A stretch of 34,086 nucleotides of DNA, taken from an uncultured Eubacteriales bacterium (GTDB taxonomy: Bacteria > Bacillota > Clostridia > Oscillospirales > Oscillospiraceae). The translations under genes and the position numbers were made by a program. Below the pieces are notes generated by a model, which searched no databases, had not been told where the DNA came from, and saw only the letters and a list, made by a program, of their open reading frames with translations. Location of the stretch: positions 1 through 34,086 of the forward strand of contig UQGJ01000025.1 in the NCBI GenBank assembly GCA_900540545.1, given 5' to 3'. Positions within the stretch are counted from its first letter, which is position 1. Each line of letters opens with the position of its first letter. Below are positions 1 through 7,164 of this stretch, piece after piece.

Positions 1-102
1 TGACCGGGCAAAACTTGGGAGTAGTTGCGTTTTGATTGGTGCAAACGGGCCGCCATTGGATTGTACGTTTTTGAATCGGCCTTTTGCCCATTGTCAGCCG
101 GC

Positions 103-177
103 ACGGGCCGCCCAGTGGGCGGCCCCTACAAGAGACCTTTGGACATACCGTAGGGGCCGCCGACCCCGGCGGCCCGT
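103..177. repeat. REPIN-like palindromic element nested in R1
   Basis: A 75-bp element is bounded by the perfect 10-bp terminal inverted repeats ACGGGCCGCC and GGCGGCCCGT. Inside it, two GC-rich hairpins (stems 105-113/117-125 and 154-162/167-175) flank an inner inverted pair GCCCCTAC/GTAGGGGC. A 77-bp relative in opposite orientation sits in R3, while R2 lacks it at the matching place. This suggests a separately mobile doublet-palindrome unit (inference). Confidence 0.7.
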
Positions 178-430
178 TCCCCCGTTGACCGCAAGCCCTC
201 AACGTTGGCGCGCCGGGTCGTCGCGCCCCACCGATGAGAGACAGCCCTGCCGGGCATCGCCATGCTAGGCGCGCCGCGCCAACGTAATGGGTATCAATGT
301 GCAAACAGTTAGGCCGTAACGGCCGGGGCAAACGCGGAAAGGCAGGCTTGTCACCTCTAGCCGGTCTCAACCACCATGCCCCGTTGGCGCCTCTCAATAG
401 GTCCAGGGCCGAAGCCCTGGTTTTCTTTCC

Positions 431-458
431 GTCCTCTTTCTCAAACGAGAAAGAGGAC
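431..458. terminator. Hairpin with 12-bp stem, R1
   Basis: GTCCTCTTTCTC pairs perfectly with GAGAAAGAGGAC around an AAAC loop. On the minus strand it lies about 70 bases past the stop of the acyl-CoA synthetase and could end that transcript, although no clean T tract follows on that strand. Equivalent hairpins with different stem sequences occur in R2, R2' and R3. Confidence 0.5.
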
Positions 459-528
459 CCCGGCCGGAGGCGACGCCCCCGGAAGGGGGCCGCTCCAAAT
501 CCCCGTCCCCGCCCGTGGGCGGGCATCC

Positions 529-2076
529 CTATTCCCCGGCACTTCCGTACTTCTCCCTCATCCAGTCCAGTCTCATCTTCCCCAGACTGCTCTTGGGGAT
601 CTCGTCGGCAAAGACGTAATACCGGGGCCGCTTGATGCTGGGCAGCCGTTCCGCCGCGAAGGCCCTCAGCTCTTCCGCCCTCACGGCCGCCCCCTCCCGG
701 AGGACCACCACGGCCTTCCCCACCTCCCCCCGGTCGGGGTCGGGGACGCCGATGACGCATACGTCCTTCACGCCGGGGTGGCAGAGCAGGGCTCCCTCCA
801 CCTCGGCGGGGAAGATGTTCTCCCCACAGGTGATGTACATGTTCTTCTTCCGGCCCACCACGTAGTAAAACCCGTCCTCATCCACCCGGGCCACATCGCC
901 GGTGTGCATCCAGCCGTCTGGCATGGCGGCGCGGGTGGCCGCGGCGTCGTTCCAGTAGCCGGAGAAGAGGACGCCGCCCCGCAGCAGCAGTTCCCCCTCA
1001 GTCCCCACGGGCACCTCCCGGCCCTCCCCGTCCACGATGCGGGCCTCGTTGTAGATCATCAGCCTGCCGCAGGAGGTCCGCTTGGCCCGAATCTCCTCCA
1101 GGGTCATCTCCCCTACGGGCATGGCCAGGTTCCCCGGCCCGGTCTCGGTCATGCCGTAGCCGTTACAGAACTGGACCCCCTTGGCCCAGTACCGCTCCAT
1201 TAGGTACAGAGGCGGGGGCGCGGCCCCGCAGCGGCAGCGGGTGATGTTGGAAAAGTCGGCATCCCGGAACCGGGGGTGCTCCGCCAGCCGCCGATAGACC
1301 GTGGGCACCCCCCAAATCATGGTGGGCTTTTCCCGCTCGATGACGTCGAAGGTCTGCTCGGCGTGGAACTTCCGGGCAAAGACCAGCCGCCCCCCGGCGT
1401 AGAGCAGGGGCATGACGATGGTGTGCCAGGTGGCGGTGTGGAAAAAGGGCAGGTAGCCGAACATCACGTCGCTCTGGTTCAGGCCGTAGGTGTTCTGCTG
1501 CCCCGCGGCGTTGCACATCACCGCCCGGGCCGACAGCATGGCCCCCTTGGGCTGCCCCGTGGTGCCGCCGGTGTGCATGAGGATGAGGATGTCCTCCAGT
1601 CCCAGGGGCACGAAGGGGGCCTCGCTCCCGTCCCGCTCCAGCAGGGCTTTGTAGGTCTCCCCCAGAGGGACCCACTCCTGCACCGCCACTCCCTCCATCC
1701 CCCGGAGGACCAGAATCTTCTCCGCATAGGCCGGGTCGTAAAAGACCACCCTCGGACTCTCGTTCCGCACCAGCCCGGCCAGCTCGTCCAAACCCATCAT
1801 GCCGTTGTAGGCCGTGGTGATGGCCCCGGTCTTGGCTGTGGCGTAAAAGAGGTCGATGTAGACCATGTCGTTGGGGGCGATGATGCCCACCCGGTCCCCC
1901 TTTCGGACCCCGAAGCCCTTCACCAGGGCGTTGGCCAGGCCATTGGCCCGCCGGGCCAAGTCGCCGTATGTGTACCGCTCCCCCCGGTCGAAGTCGCACA
2001 CCGCCTGGGAGCGGGGGTGCCGCTCCAGCCGGCTTGTCAAAAAGCTGCGGACCACCGCTTCTTCCGCCGTTATCAT
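529..2076 (-). CDS. Class I adenylate-forming acyl-CoA synthetase/ligase
   Basis: A 515-residue AMP-binding enzyme that would activate a carboxylic acid with ATP and join it to CoA. The phosphate-binding loop reads LMHTGGTTGQPKGAM, the adenine motif NGYGMTETGP, and the hinge region contains GWMHTGDVARVDEDGFYYVVGRKK. The C-terminal catalytic lysine motif PKSSLGKM is present, so the enzyme looks intact and of family length. The ATG at 2076 has a GAGGGGAGAG ribosome site. Substrate cannot be read from sequence; medium-chain or aromatic acids are typical of this group. It lies downstream of the AEC carrier on the same strand, separated by 146 bases full of inverted repeats, so it may be transcribed from its own controlled promoter. 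The nearby dehydratase activator hints at CoA-thioester fermentation (inference). Confidence 0.9.
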   Translation of the reverse strand: MITAEEAVVRSFLTSRLERHPRSQAVCDFDRGERYTYGDLARRANGLANALVKGFGVRKGDRVGIIAPNDMVYIDLFYATAKTGAITTAYNGMMGLDELAGLVRNESPRVVFYDPAYAEKILVLRGMEGVAVQEWVPLGETYKALLERDGSEAPFVPLGLEDILILMHTGGTTGQPKGAMLSARAVMCNAAGQQNTYGLNQSDVMFGYLPFFHTATWHTIVMPLLYAGGRLVFARKFHAEQTFDVIEREKPTMIWGVPTVYRRLAEHPRFRDADFSNITRCRCGAAPPPLYLMERYWAKGVQFCNGYGMTETGPGNLAMPVGEMTLEEIRAKRTSCGRLMIYNEARIVDGEGREVPVGTEGELLLRGGVLFSGYWNDAAATRAAMPDGWMHTGDVARVDEDGFYYVVGRKKNMYITCGENIFPAEVEGALLCHPGVKDVCVIGVPDPDRGEVGKAVVVLREGAAVRAEELRAFAAERLPSIKRPRYYVFADEIPKSSLGKMRLDWMREKYGSAGE

Positions 2077-2092
2077 GTTTTTCTCTCCCCTC

Positions 2093-2123
2093 TTTTATAG
2101 ATTGACGGAGGCAATCTATAAAA
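2093..2123. promoter_or_regulatory. 12-bp perfect inverted repeat before the acyl-CoA synthetase
   Basis: TTTTATAGATTG and CAATCTATAAAA are exact reverse complements around a 7-base spacer. The dyad begins about 17 bases upstream of the ATG at 2076, immediately before the ribosome site. AT-rich dyads of this size at a promoter are typical operators, here possibly overlapping a TATAAA-like -10 on the minus strand. A transcript hairpin is an alternative. Confidence 0.55.
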
Positions 2124-2165
2124 ATGTCCATGTTGGCCGCTGTGCGACCAACGGACTTGAAATCT

Positions 2166-2226
2166 ACGCGTGCCCCGGCTGTGCCGGGGACACGCGTGTA
2201 AAAAATTGCTCTTCGAGATTTTTTAC
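2166..2226. terminator. Two adjacent hairpins after the AEC carrier gene
   Basis: The first is a GC-rich stem (ACGCGTGCCCCGG at 2166-2178 with 2184-2197, one bulged A). The second is GTAAAAAAT at 2198-2206 with ATTTTTTAC at 2218-2226 and an inner CTC/GAG pair. The second overlaps the stop codon of the minus-strand AEC gene and has a T-rich 3' arm on that strand, so it can serve as its terminator. Function is inferred. Confidence 0.5.
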
Positions 2227-3143
2227 ACCAGATAGACGCAGGCCAAACACCACAGGGGGATGGTCACCAGGGACACCAGGGTGGTGAAGATGACCAGTCG
2301 GCTGGCGAAGGGGGCGTCGCCGCCGTACTTGTCCCCCAGCATTACCGACAGGGTCCCCGCCGGCATCCCGGCCAGCAGCACCGCCGTGCCGGTGAGGACC
2401 GTGTCCATCCCCAGCAGGCGGCACACCAGGAACATCCCCGCCGGGATCAGCACCAGCCGCAGCACAGAATAGCTGGCGATGAGCCTGTCGCAGAACTTGC
2501 CCGACTTGGCCCCCGCCAGCACCATGCCGATGAGCATCATGGAAAGGGGCGTGGAGCAGGCCCCGATGCTGGACAGGGTCTTGCCCAGCAGCTCCGGCGG
2601 GTGCCACTCCAGCAGCATGACGGCCACCCCGATGAGCGTACTGGCGATGCAGGGGTGGGTCAGGGTCCGCCGGACCAGCCCCTTGCGCTGGGCGGATGTG
2701 AAGTAGGAGATGCCCACGGAAAAGTTGTTGATGCGCTGAAAAATCAAAAAGATGGAGGCGTAGATCATCCCCTGGGGCCCGAAGATGCTCCCCACCAGAG
2801 GGAAGCCCAAAAACCCGGAGTTGGACACGATGATGGTGTACTGCAGGATGGTCCGCCGCCGGGGTTCCACCTTGGGGTAGAGGAAGCGGCTGAGCAGGAT
2901 GGTGGCCCCCTGGAGGATCAGGGACGCCGCCACCACGCTGGCCACGCCCCCCGCGGAAAAGGCCCCGATGTTCCGGACGAAGCAGTCCACGATATAACAG
3001 GGGAAGATAACGTCGATGATGAGGTCGGTCAGTTCCCCCCGCCCCTTTTCCGTGATGATCCCGCACTTGACGCACAGCACTCCCAGCAGGATCATCAAAA
3101 ACATCATGCCCTCCAGGTCCAGCAAGTTTTTCAGATATTCCAT
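2223..3143 (-). CDS. AEC (auxin efflux carrier) family transporter
   Basis: A 306-residue polytopic membrane protein with roughly ten hydrophobic segments. It begins MEYLKNLLDLEGMMFLMILL and ends IFTTLVSLVTIPLWCLACVY. Segments such as IIDVIFPCYIVDCFVRNIG and the late LVSLVTIPL stretch resemble AEC/PIN-like carriers, which in bacteria move malate, malonate or other organic acids. The ATG at 3143 was chosen because AGGAGG-like sequences lie directly upstream. A longer frame to 3248 would add 35 charged residues before the first membrane span and run into the repeated operator region. It is divergent from the dehydratase activator and precedes the acyl-CoA synthetase, which suggests transport of a carboxylate for activation (inference). 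Confidence 0.85.
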   Translation of the reverse strand: MEYLKNLLDLEGMMFLMILLGVLCVKCGIITEKGRGELTDLIIDVIFPCYIVDCFVRNIGAFSAGGVASVVAASLILQGATILLSRFLYPKVEPRRRTILQYTIIVSNSGFLGFPLVGSIFGPQGMIYASIFLIFQRINNFSVGISYFTSAQRKGLVRRTLTHPCIASTLIGVAVMLLEWHPPELLGKTLSSIGACSTPLSMMLIGMVLAGAKSGKFCDRLIASYSVLRLVLIPAGMFLVCRLLGMDTVLTGTAVLLAGMPAGTLSVMLGDKYGGDAPFASRLVIFTTLVSLVTIPLWCLACVYLV

Positions 3144-3232
3144 GGACCGCTCCTCCTCTCTCCTCCTTGGAGACTTGCAATCGAAATGCCAATTCCCCAC
3201 CCCGGCAAACCGGCGTTTTGCCCCCGCCCCCC

Positions 3233-3266
3233 GGTGCAATCGGTGCAATCTTGCACCAGTTGCACC
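3233..3266. promoter_or_regulatory. Four-half-site dyad operator candidate
   Basis: GGTGCAA occurs at 3233-3239 and 3242-3248. Its exact complement TTGCACC occurs at 3251-3257 and 3260-3266. Each is separated by two bases, giving a 9-bp period and perfect two-fold symmetry. It lies between the divergent AEC carrier (start 3143) and dehydratase activator (start 3368), where an operator bound by two regulator dimers would control both. Confidence 0.7.
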
Positions 3267-3367
3267 GCCCCGCTGCCCGGTTTCTCCCCATTTCCAGCCG
3301 AAAAGCTGGCATTGGACTTGCTCCTTTTCAGAGCCACCTGCTATCTCTGCACAAAGGAGTTTTGACC

Positions 3368-4141
3368 ATGATCACAATGGGCGTGGACGTGGGTTCCACC
3401 TCTTCCAAGGCCGTCCTGCTGGAGGACGGCCAGCGTGTCCTGTCCAAGGCCGTCGTCCCCCTGGGTACCGGCACCGCCGGTCCAGACCGGGTCTTTACCC
3501 AGGCTCTGGACCAGGCGGGTGTCACCCGGCAGGCCGTGGCGCATCTCACCGTCACCGGCTACGGCCGCCTCACCTTCCCCGGCGCGGACAGCCAGATGAG
3601 CGAGGTCTCCTGCCACGGCCGGGGTATGGCCTTCCTGCTGCCCGGGGTCCGCACCGTCATCGACATCGGCGGCCAGGACGCCAAGGCCCTGCGCATCAGC
3701 GAGCGGGGCGGCCTCAACAACTTCGTGATGAACGACAAGTGCGCCGCCGGCACCGGCCGCTTCCTGGACGTGATGGCCCGGGTACTGGGGGTCCCCATCG
3801 GGGAGCTGGGCGGCCTGTCCGCCCAGAGTACCCAGCCGGTGAGCATTAGCAACGTGTGCACCGTGTTCGCCGAGTCTGAGGTCATCTCCCATCTGGCCGC
3901 CGGGGCGCCGCTGGCCGACATCGCGGCGGGCATCCACATCTCGGTGGCCCGCCGGGTGGCCGCCCTGGCCCTGCGCATCGGGGTGGAGCTCCAGGTGGCT
4001 ATGAGCGGCGGCGTGGCCCTGAACCAGGGCGTGGTCCGGGCCATGGAGGCCGAGCTGAAATGCTCCGTCCTGGTCCACCCCGACGCCCAGCTGGCCGGTG
4101 CCTTCGGCGCGGCCCTGCTGGCCTTCGACAAGGCAAAATAA
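3368..4141 (+). CDS. 2-Hydroxyacyl-CoA dehydratase activator (HgdC/BcrA-BadF family ATPase)
   Basis: A 257-residue member of the BadF/BadG/BcrA/BcrD ATPase family (ASKHA fold). Family members are homodimers with a [4Fe-4S] cluster that use ATP to inject an electron into a 2-hydroxyacyl-CoA dehydratase or a benzoyl-CoA-type reductase. The phosphate-binding motif is GVDVGSTSSKAVL at the N terminus, followed by DIGGQDAK. The cluster ligands are Cys125 (NDKCAAGTGRF) and Cys164 (SNVCTVFAES), with the 39-residue spacing of HgdC. The ATG at 3368 follows AAAGGAG; an ATG at 3377 is an alternative. No HgdA/HgdB-type dehydratase subunit is encoded in the window, so the activator is solitary here and its partner must be elsewhere. 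Confidence 0.9.
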   Translation: MITMGVDVGSTSSKAVLLEDGQRVLSKAVVPLGTGTAGPDRVFTQALDQAGVTRQAVAHLTVTGYGRLTFPGADSQMSEVSCHGRGMAFLLPGVRTVIDIGGQDAKALRISERGGLNNFVMNDKCAAGTGRFLDVMARVLGVPIGELGGLSAQSTQPVSISNVCTVFAESEVISHLAAGAPLADIAAGIHISVARRVAALALRIGVELQVAMSGGVALNQGVVRAMEAELKCSVLVHPDAQLAGAFGAALLAFDKAK

Positions 4142-4144
4142 GCA

Positions 4145-4178
4145 AAAAGGACGTGTCACCAGAGGGACACGTCCTTTT
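4145..4178. terminator. Bidirectional intrinsic terminator
   Basis: AAAAGGACGTGTC pairs with GACACGTCCTTTT around an 8-base loop. A and T runs on both sides make it work on both strands. It separates the convergent activator gene and the UxuA-like gene. Confidence 0.9.
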
Positions 4179-4179
4179 C

Positions 4180-5151
4180 CTATCCGGCCAGCTCCCGCTG
4201 GGCGGCGTGAAGCAGTCCTTTGAGATAACCCGTAGGATAGGCAAAGGCCGCCGTGCCGCCCCCCACCGAGGGGTAGCCCCGGAAAGCGTGGTCCACTGAC
4301 ATGAACCCGCCGTAGCCGCAGGCCACAAACTGCTTCATGATGGCGTACATATCGGCGTAGCCGTCCTCGGCCAGAGTCTCCTCGAAATAGGGCATGGGGG
4401 CGGAGACGTTGCGGAAGTGGACCACCAGGACCTTGTCCCGGGCGCAGAACTCCCGGATGTCGGCCATCAGGTCCCCGAAGGCCTCCCCCGCCTCCAGCCA
4501 GCACCCCACGCAAAGCTTCATGCCCAGGGCGGGGCTGTCCCCAGCCAGGGCAAAGGCCCGGCGGTAGCACTCAGTATTGTAGATCAGGCTGGGCACCCCT
4601 GCCAACCGGGCCACCGGGGGGTCGTTTGGATGGAGGGCCATGCGGACCCCCGCCTCCTCACAGACGGGCACCGTCCGCTCCAGGAAGCGGGCGAAATTGT
4701 CCCAAATCTCCGCCTCGGTATAGCTCCGGCCGTTGGCATCGGGGCGGGCCAAAATCTCCTCCATGTCGGCGTAGGCCGCGGTGCCGCCCCTGGTGTGCGC
4801 CCCCGGAGCCCAGCCGGTGCGGAGGATGCCGTTGGGCTGCCAGGCCACCGATACCACCGGGACCCCCGCCCAGCCGGCCGCCCGGATATGGTCCACGAAG
4901 TTTTCGATCTCCCCGTCCCGCTCGGGCCAGCCCAGGTCGATGGCGGGATTTTTTTGCAGGGGGCCGCAGGAGACGCTGCCCACCTTCAGCCCAAAGGACG
5001 CCAGCCGCCGCTGCTGTGCGGCCAGCGCCTCGTAGCCGCAGCCCTGCCGGTCCACGTTCAGGTCCACCCACTCCACCCCCATCTCCCGGATGAAGGCCAA
5101 CTCCTCATCGGTCATATTTCCCCCGATAGGCATCTGCACATTGATTCCCAT
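4180..5151 (-). CDS. UxuA-like TIM-barrel dehydratase/isomerase
   Basis: A 323-residue protein of the mannonate dehydratase (UxuA)/xylose-isomerase-like TIM-barrel group. The signature MALHPNDPP matches the UxuA HPDDPP motif. LCVGCW corresponds to the conserved cysteine strand, VVHFRNV to the THLR strand and SVDHAF to the RPDHG strand. The arginine of the last two motifs is shifted or absent, and the protein is about 70 residues shorter than E. coli UxuA. It may therefore act on a sugar acid other than D-mannonate. The ATG at 5151 follows AGGAGG by six bases; the longer frame from 5187 lacks such a site. It is divergent from the PrpR-type regulator, whose operator array at 5221-5247 could also govern this gene. 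Confidence 0.75.
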   Translation of the reverse strand: MGINVQMPIGGNMTDEELAFIREMGVEWVDLNVDRQGCGYEALAAQQRRLASFGLKVGSVSCGPLQKNPAIDLGWPERDGEIENFVDHIRAAGWAGVPVVSVAWQPNGILRTGWAPGAHTRGGTAAYADMEEILARPDANGRSYTEAEIWDNFARFLERTVPVCEEAGVRMALHPNDPPVARLAGVPSLIYNTECYRRAFALAGDSPALGMKLCVGCWLEAGEAFGDLMADIREFCARDKVLVVHFRNVSAPMPYFEETLAEDGYADMYAIMKQFVACGYGGFMSVDHAFRGYPSVGGGTAAFAYPTGYLKGLLHAAQRELAG

Positions 5152-5180
5152 ATGGTTCCTCCTGACGGTCTGTGTTTGGA

Positions 5181-5210
5181 TTGACAAGCCGCCCCGCGGC
5201 CCGGTAAAAT
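5181..5210 (+). promoter_or_regulatory. Sigma-70-type promoter of the PrpR-type regulator
   Basis: TTGACA at 5181-5186, an 18-base spacer and TAAAAT at 5205-5210. Predicted start near 5217, about 33 bases before the ATG at 5250. Confidence 0.75.
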
Positions 5211-5220
5211 GAGTTCAGAA

Positions 5221-5247
5221 TGAAACACGGATGAAAGGATGATTTCA
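5221..5247. promoter_or_regulatory. TyrR-box-like operator array at the regulator's own start
   Basis: The half-site TGAAA occurs at 5221-5225 and 5232-5236, and its complement TTTCA at 5243-5247, giving TGAAA-N6-TGAAA-N6-TTTCA with an exact 11-bp period. The inner pair extends to ATGAAA-N6-TTTCAT. It lies just downstream of the predicted transcription start and overlaps the ribosome site AAAGGA, fitting autorepression. A near copy occurs at 8974-9001. Confidence 0.6.
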
Positions 5248-5249
5248 TT

Positions 5250-7151
5250 ATGGCGAAAGTCGCCCTCCTGCTCCCCTTCCCGGAGATGTGCGAGGTTGCC
5301 CGCCCCCTGGCGGCCCAATATCCCAAGCTGAACATCATGTGCATGGAATACATCAAAACCGAGGAAATCGCGGGCCGTGCCAGGGCACTGGAGCAGCAGG
5401 GCTGCGACCTGATCATCGCCCGGGGCACCCAGGCCCGGATCGTCAAGGAGACGGTGGAGGTCCCCCTGGTGGAGATGCGGGTCACCACCCAGGAGCTGGG
5501 CCGGGTCATCCTCCAGGTGAAACGGGACCTGGGGGTGGAAAAGCCCCGCATCGGGCTGGTCACCTTCGGCAACATGGTGCGGGACACCGGCCAGTTCGAC
5601 GACCTGTTCGGCATCTCCTTCTGCCGCTATATGGCGGCCAGCCAGGAGGAGCTGATCTCCTCCACGGAGCGGGCCCTGGCGGACGGCTGCCACGCGGTGA
5701 TCGGCGGCACCCGGGTCTGCGACCACGCCCACGGCCTGGGCCTGCCCGGCTACTTCCTGGCCTCCGGGGCCGAGAGCATGCAGGAGGCCCTGGACACCGC
5801 AGCCAGGGTGTGCTACGCCATCGACTTGGAAAAGCGCAACAGCGCCGAGATGACCACCATGCTGGACAACATCTTCAGCGGCATCCTCCAGGTGGACCGG
5901 GAGGGCATCATCCACCGGGTCAACCGGGTGGGCTACGACCTGCTGGAGCGGCGGCCGGAGGAGCTGCTGGGCCAACCGGTGACCCAGGTCCTGCCGGAGC
6001 TGAACCAGAAGGCCCTGGAGGGCGCCCTGGTCCTGGGCCAGGAGGGCTATACCCTGCTCACCGACGCCCGGCACCGGGCCCTGATCGTCAACCTGGCCCC
6101 CATCTGGGTGGACGGCGGACTGGACGGCGCCCTGCTGTCCATTCAGGAGGGTAAGCGGGTCATCGAAATGGACAGCGAGCTGCGCCGGGAGCTCTACCAG
6201 CGGGGGTATATCGCCAAGTACACCTTCGACAAGGTGGCCCAGCGCAGCAAGGACATCGCCGCCGCCGTCTCCCTGGCCAAGCGGGTGGCGAAATTCCCCG
6301 CCCCCGTGCTCATCACCGGCGAGGCCGGCAGCGGGAAGCAGATCATGGCCCAGTGCATCCACAACGAGAGCCTGGCCCGTGGCAACGCCTTCGTGCCCCT
6401 GGACTGCAGCGCCTGGGGGCCGGACACCCTGGACAACATGCTCTTCGGCAACTACACCACCAAAAAGGACAGCCCCACCTGCCTGGCGGAGCTGGCCCGG
6501 GACGGCACCCTCTACCTCAGCCACGTGGAGGCCCTGCCCATGGAGCTGCAGTACAAGCTGCTGGACCTGATCCGGGGCCGGTTCCTCCACAACGGCTCCA
6601 ACCGGCCGGTGTCCACCAATGTGCGGGTAGTGGCGGCCACCGAGTCCAACCTGTCCGCCCTGGTGGAGCAGGGGCGCTTTCGCGCCGACCTCTATTACGC
6701 CGTCAGCGTCCTGAGTCTGGAGGTCCTGCCCCTGCGCCGGCGGCGGGAGGACATTTTGAGCTGGGTGGACTTCTACCTCAACGAGTGGCAGGAGCGCTAC
6801 AAGCGCTATGTGCGCCTGACCAACGGCGCCCGGCGATTCCTGCAGGAATACGACTGGCCCGGCAACCTGGAGCAGGTCAACAACGTCTGCGAGCGGGTGG
6901 TCCTCCTCACGGAAAAGCGGAGCATCGACGAGGTGTTCCTGCGCCGCCAGCTGGAGCAGGTGACCCCCCGGCTCCTGCCGGGGACCGACACGGTGGTGGT
7001 CTACAAGGACCGCCGGGCCATGGAGATCGCCGAGCTGCTCCGCAAGCACAAGGGCAGCCGGGAGAAGGTGGCCGCCGAGCTGGGCGTGAGCAAGACCACC
7101 CTCTGGCGCTATATCAAAAAGTACGGCATCGCGCAGGACTTCTCCTGTTGA
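5250..7151 (+). CDS. PrpR-type transcriptional regulator with degenerate AAA+ domain
   Basis: 633 residues: a PrpR_N-like effector domain (about 1-195), a PAS-like segment (about 205-300), a sigma-54-activator-type AAA+ domain (about 325-545) and a C-terminal Fis-type helix-turn-helix (about 592-630, KVAAELGVSKTTLWRYIKKY). Walker A is retained as GEAGSGKQ (Gly357-Lys363-Gln364). The sigma-54 contact loop GAFTGA is missing: after LFG at 398-400 the chain runs NYTTKKDSPTC. The Walker B acidic pair is replaced by Ser424-His425 (LYLSHVEAL), and the usual FRxDLYYR ends in Ala. It therefore probably neither hydrolyses ATP normally nor contacts sigma-54, acting like TyrR with sigma-70. Position within the aldarate locus makes it the likely local regulator. 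The start has an AAAGGA site and its own promoter. Confidence 0.85.
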   Translation: MAKVALLLPFPEMCEVARPLAAQYPKLNIMCMEYIKTEEIAGRARALEQQGCDLIIARGTQARIVKETVEVPLVEMRVTTQELGRVILQVKRDLGVEKPRIGLVTFGNMVRDTGQFDDLFGISFCRYMAASQEELISSTERALADGCHAVIGGTRVCDHAHGLGLPGYFLASGAESMQEALDTAARVCYAIDLEKRNSAEMTTMLDNIFSGILQVDREGIIHRVNRVGYDLLERRPEELLGQPVTQVLPELNQKALEGALVLGQEGYTLLTDARHRALIVNLAPIWVDGGLDGALLSIQEGKRVIEMDSELRRELYQRGYIAKYTFDKVAQRSKDIAAAVSLAKRVAKFPAPVLITGEAGSGKQIMAQCIHNESLARGNAFVPLDCSAWGPDTLDNMLFGNYTTKKDSPTCLAELARDGTLYLSHVEALPMELQYKLLDLIRGRFLHNGSNRPVSTNVRVVAATESNLSALVEQGRFRADLYYAVSVLSLEVLPLRRRREDILSWVDFYLNEWQERYKRYVRLTNGARRFLQEYDWPGNLEQVNNVCERVVLLTEKRSIDEVFLRRQLEQVTPRLLPGTDTVVVYKDRRAMEIAELLRKHKGSREKVAAELGVSKTTLWRYIKKYGIAQDFSC

Positions 7152-7164
7152 GCCGCCCCCGCCG

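Larger units (their letters stand above)
1..499 (-). repeat. Dispersed non-coding repeat, copy R1
   Basis: No credible gene lies in the first 528 bases. The stretch is the reverse complement of the window's right end (R3) and resembles R2. Shared blocks from left to right are: a terminal block at 1-44 containing GCGTTTTG and ending in a CAAAACTT/GGGCAA motif; a nested palindromic element at 103-177; a GGCGCGCCGCGCC block at 268-281; GGCCGTAACGGCC at 312-324; a block containing AACCACCATG near 369-378; the hairpin CCAGGGC/GCCCTGG at 403-420; and a 12-bp stem with AAAC loop at 431-458. It follows the 3' end of the minus-strand acyl-CoA synthetase and continues past the window edge. Short reading frames inside it look like chance frames in GC-rich DNA. 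Confidence 0.85.

Noticed and set aside
32..635. Small open frames inside R1 and equivalents in R2 and R3
   Set aside because: They cross the palindromes, have no ribosome sites and are not maintained in the same frame between copies.
3233..3266. CRISPR-like direct repeats
   Set aside because: The units are only 7 bases with 2-base spacers and are arranged as a dyad, not repeats with unique spacers.
5112..7049. A 645-residue open frame opposite the regulator gene, and a 658-residue one at 11405-13381
   Set aside because: Both are antisense to well-supported genes, with shadow-type composition and no motifs.
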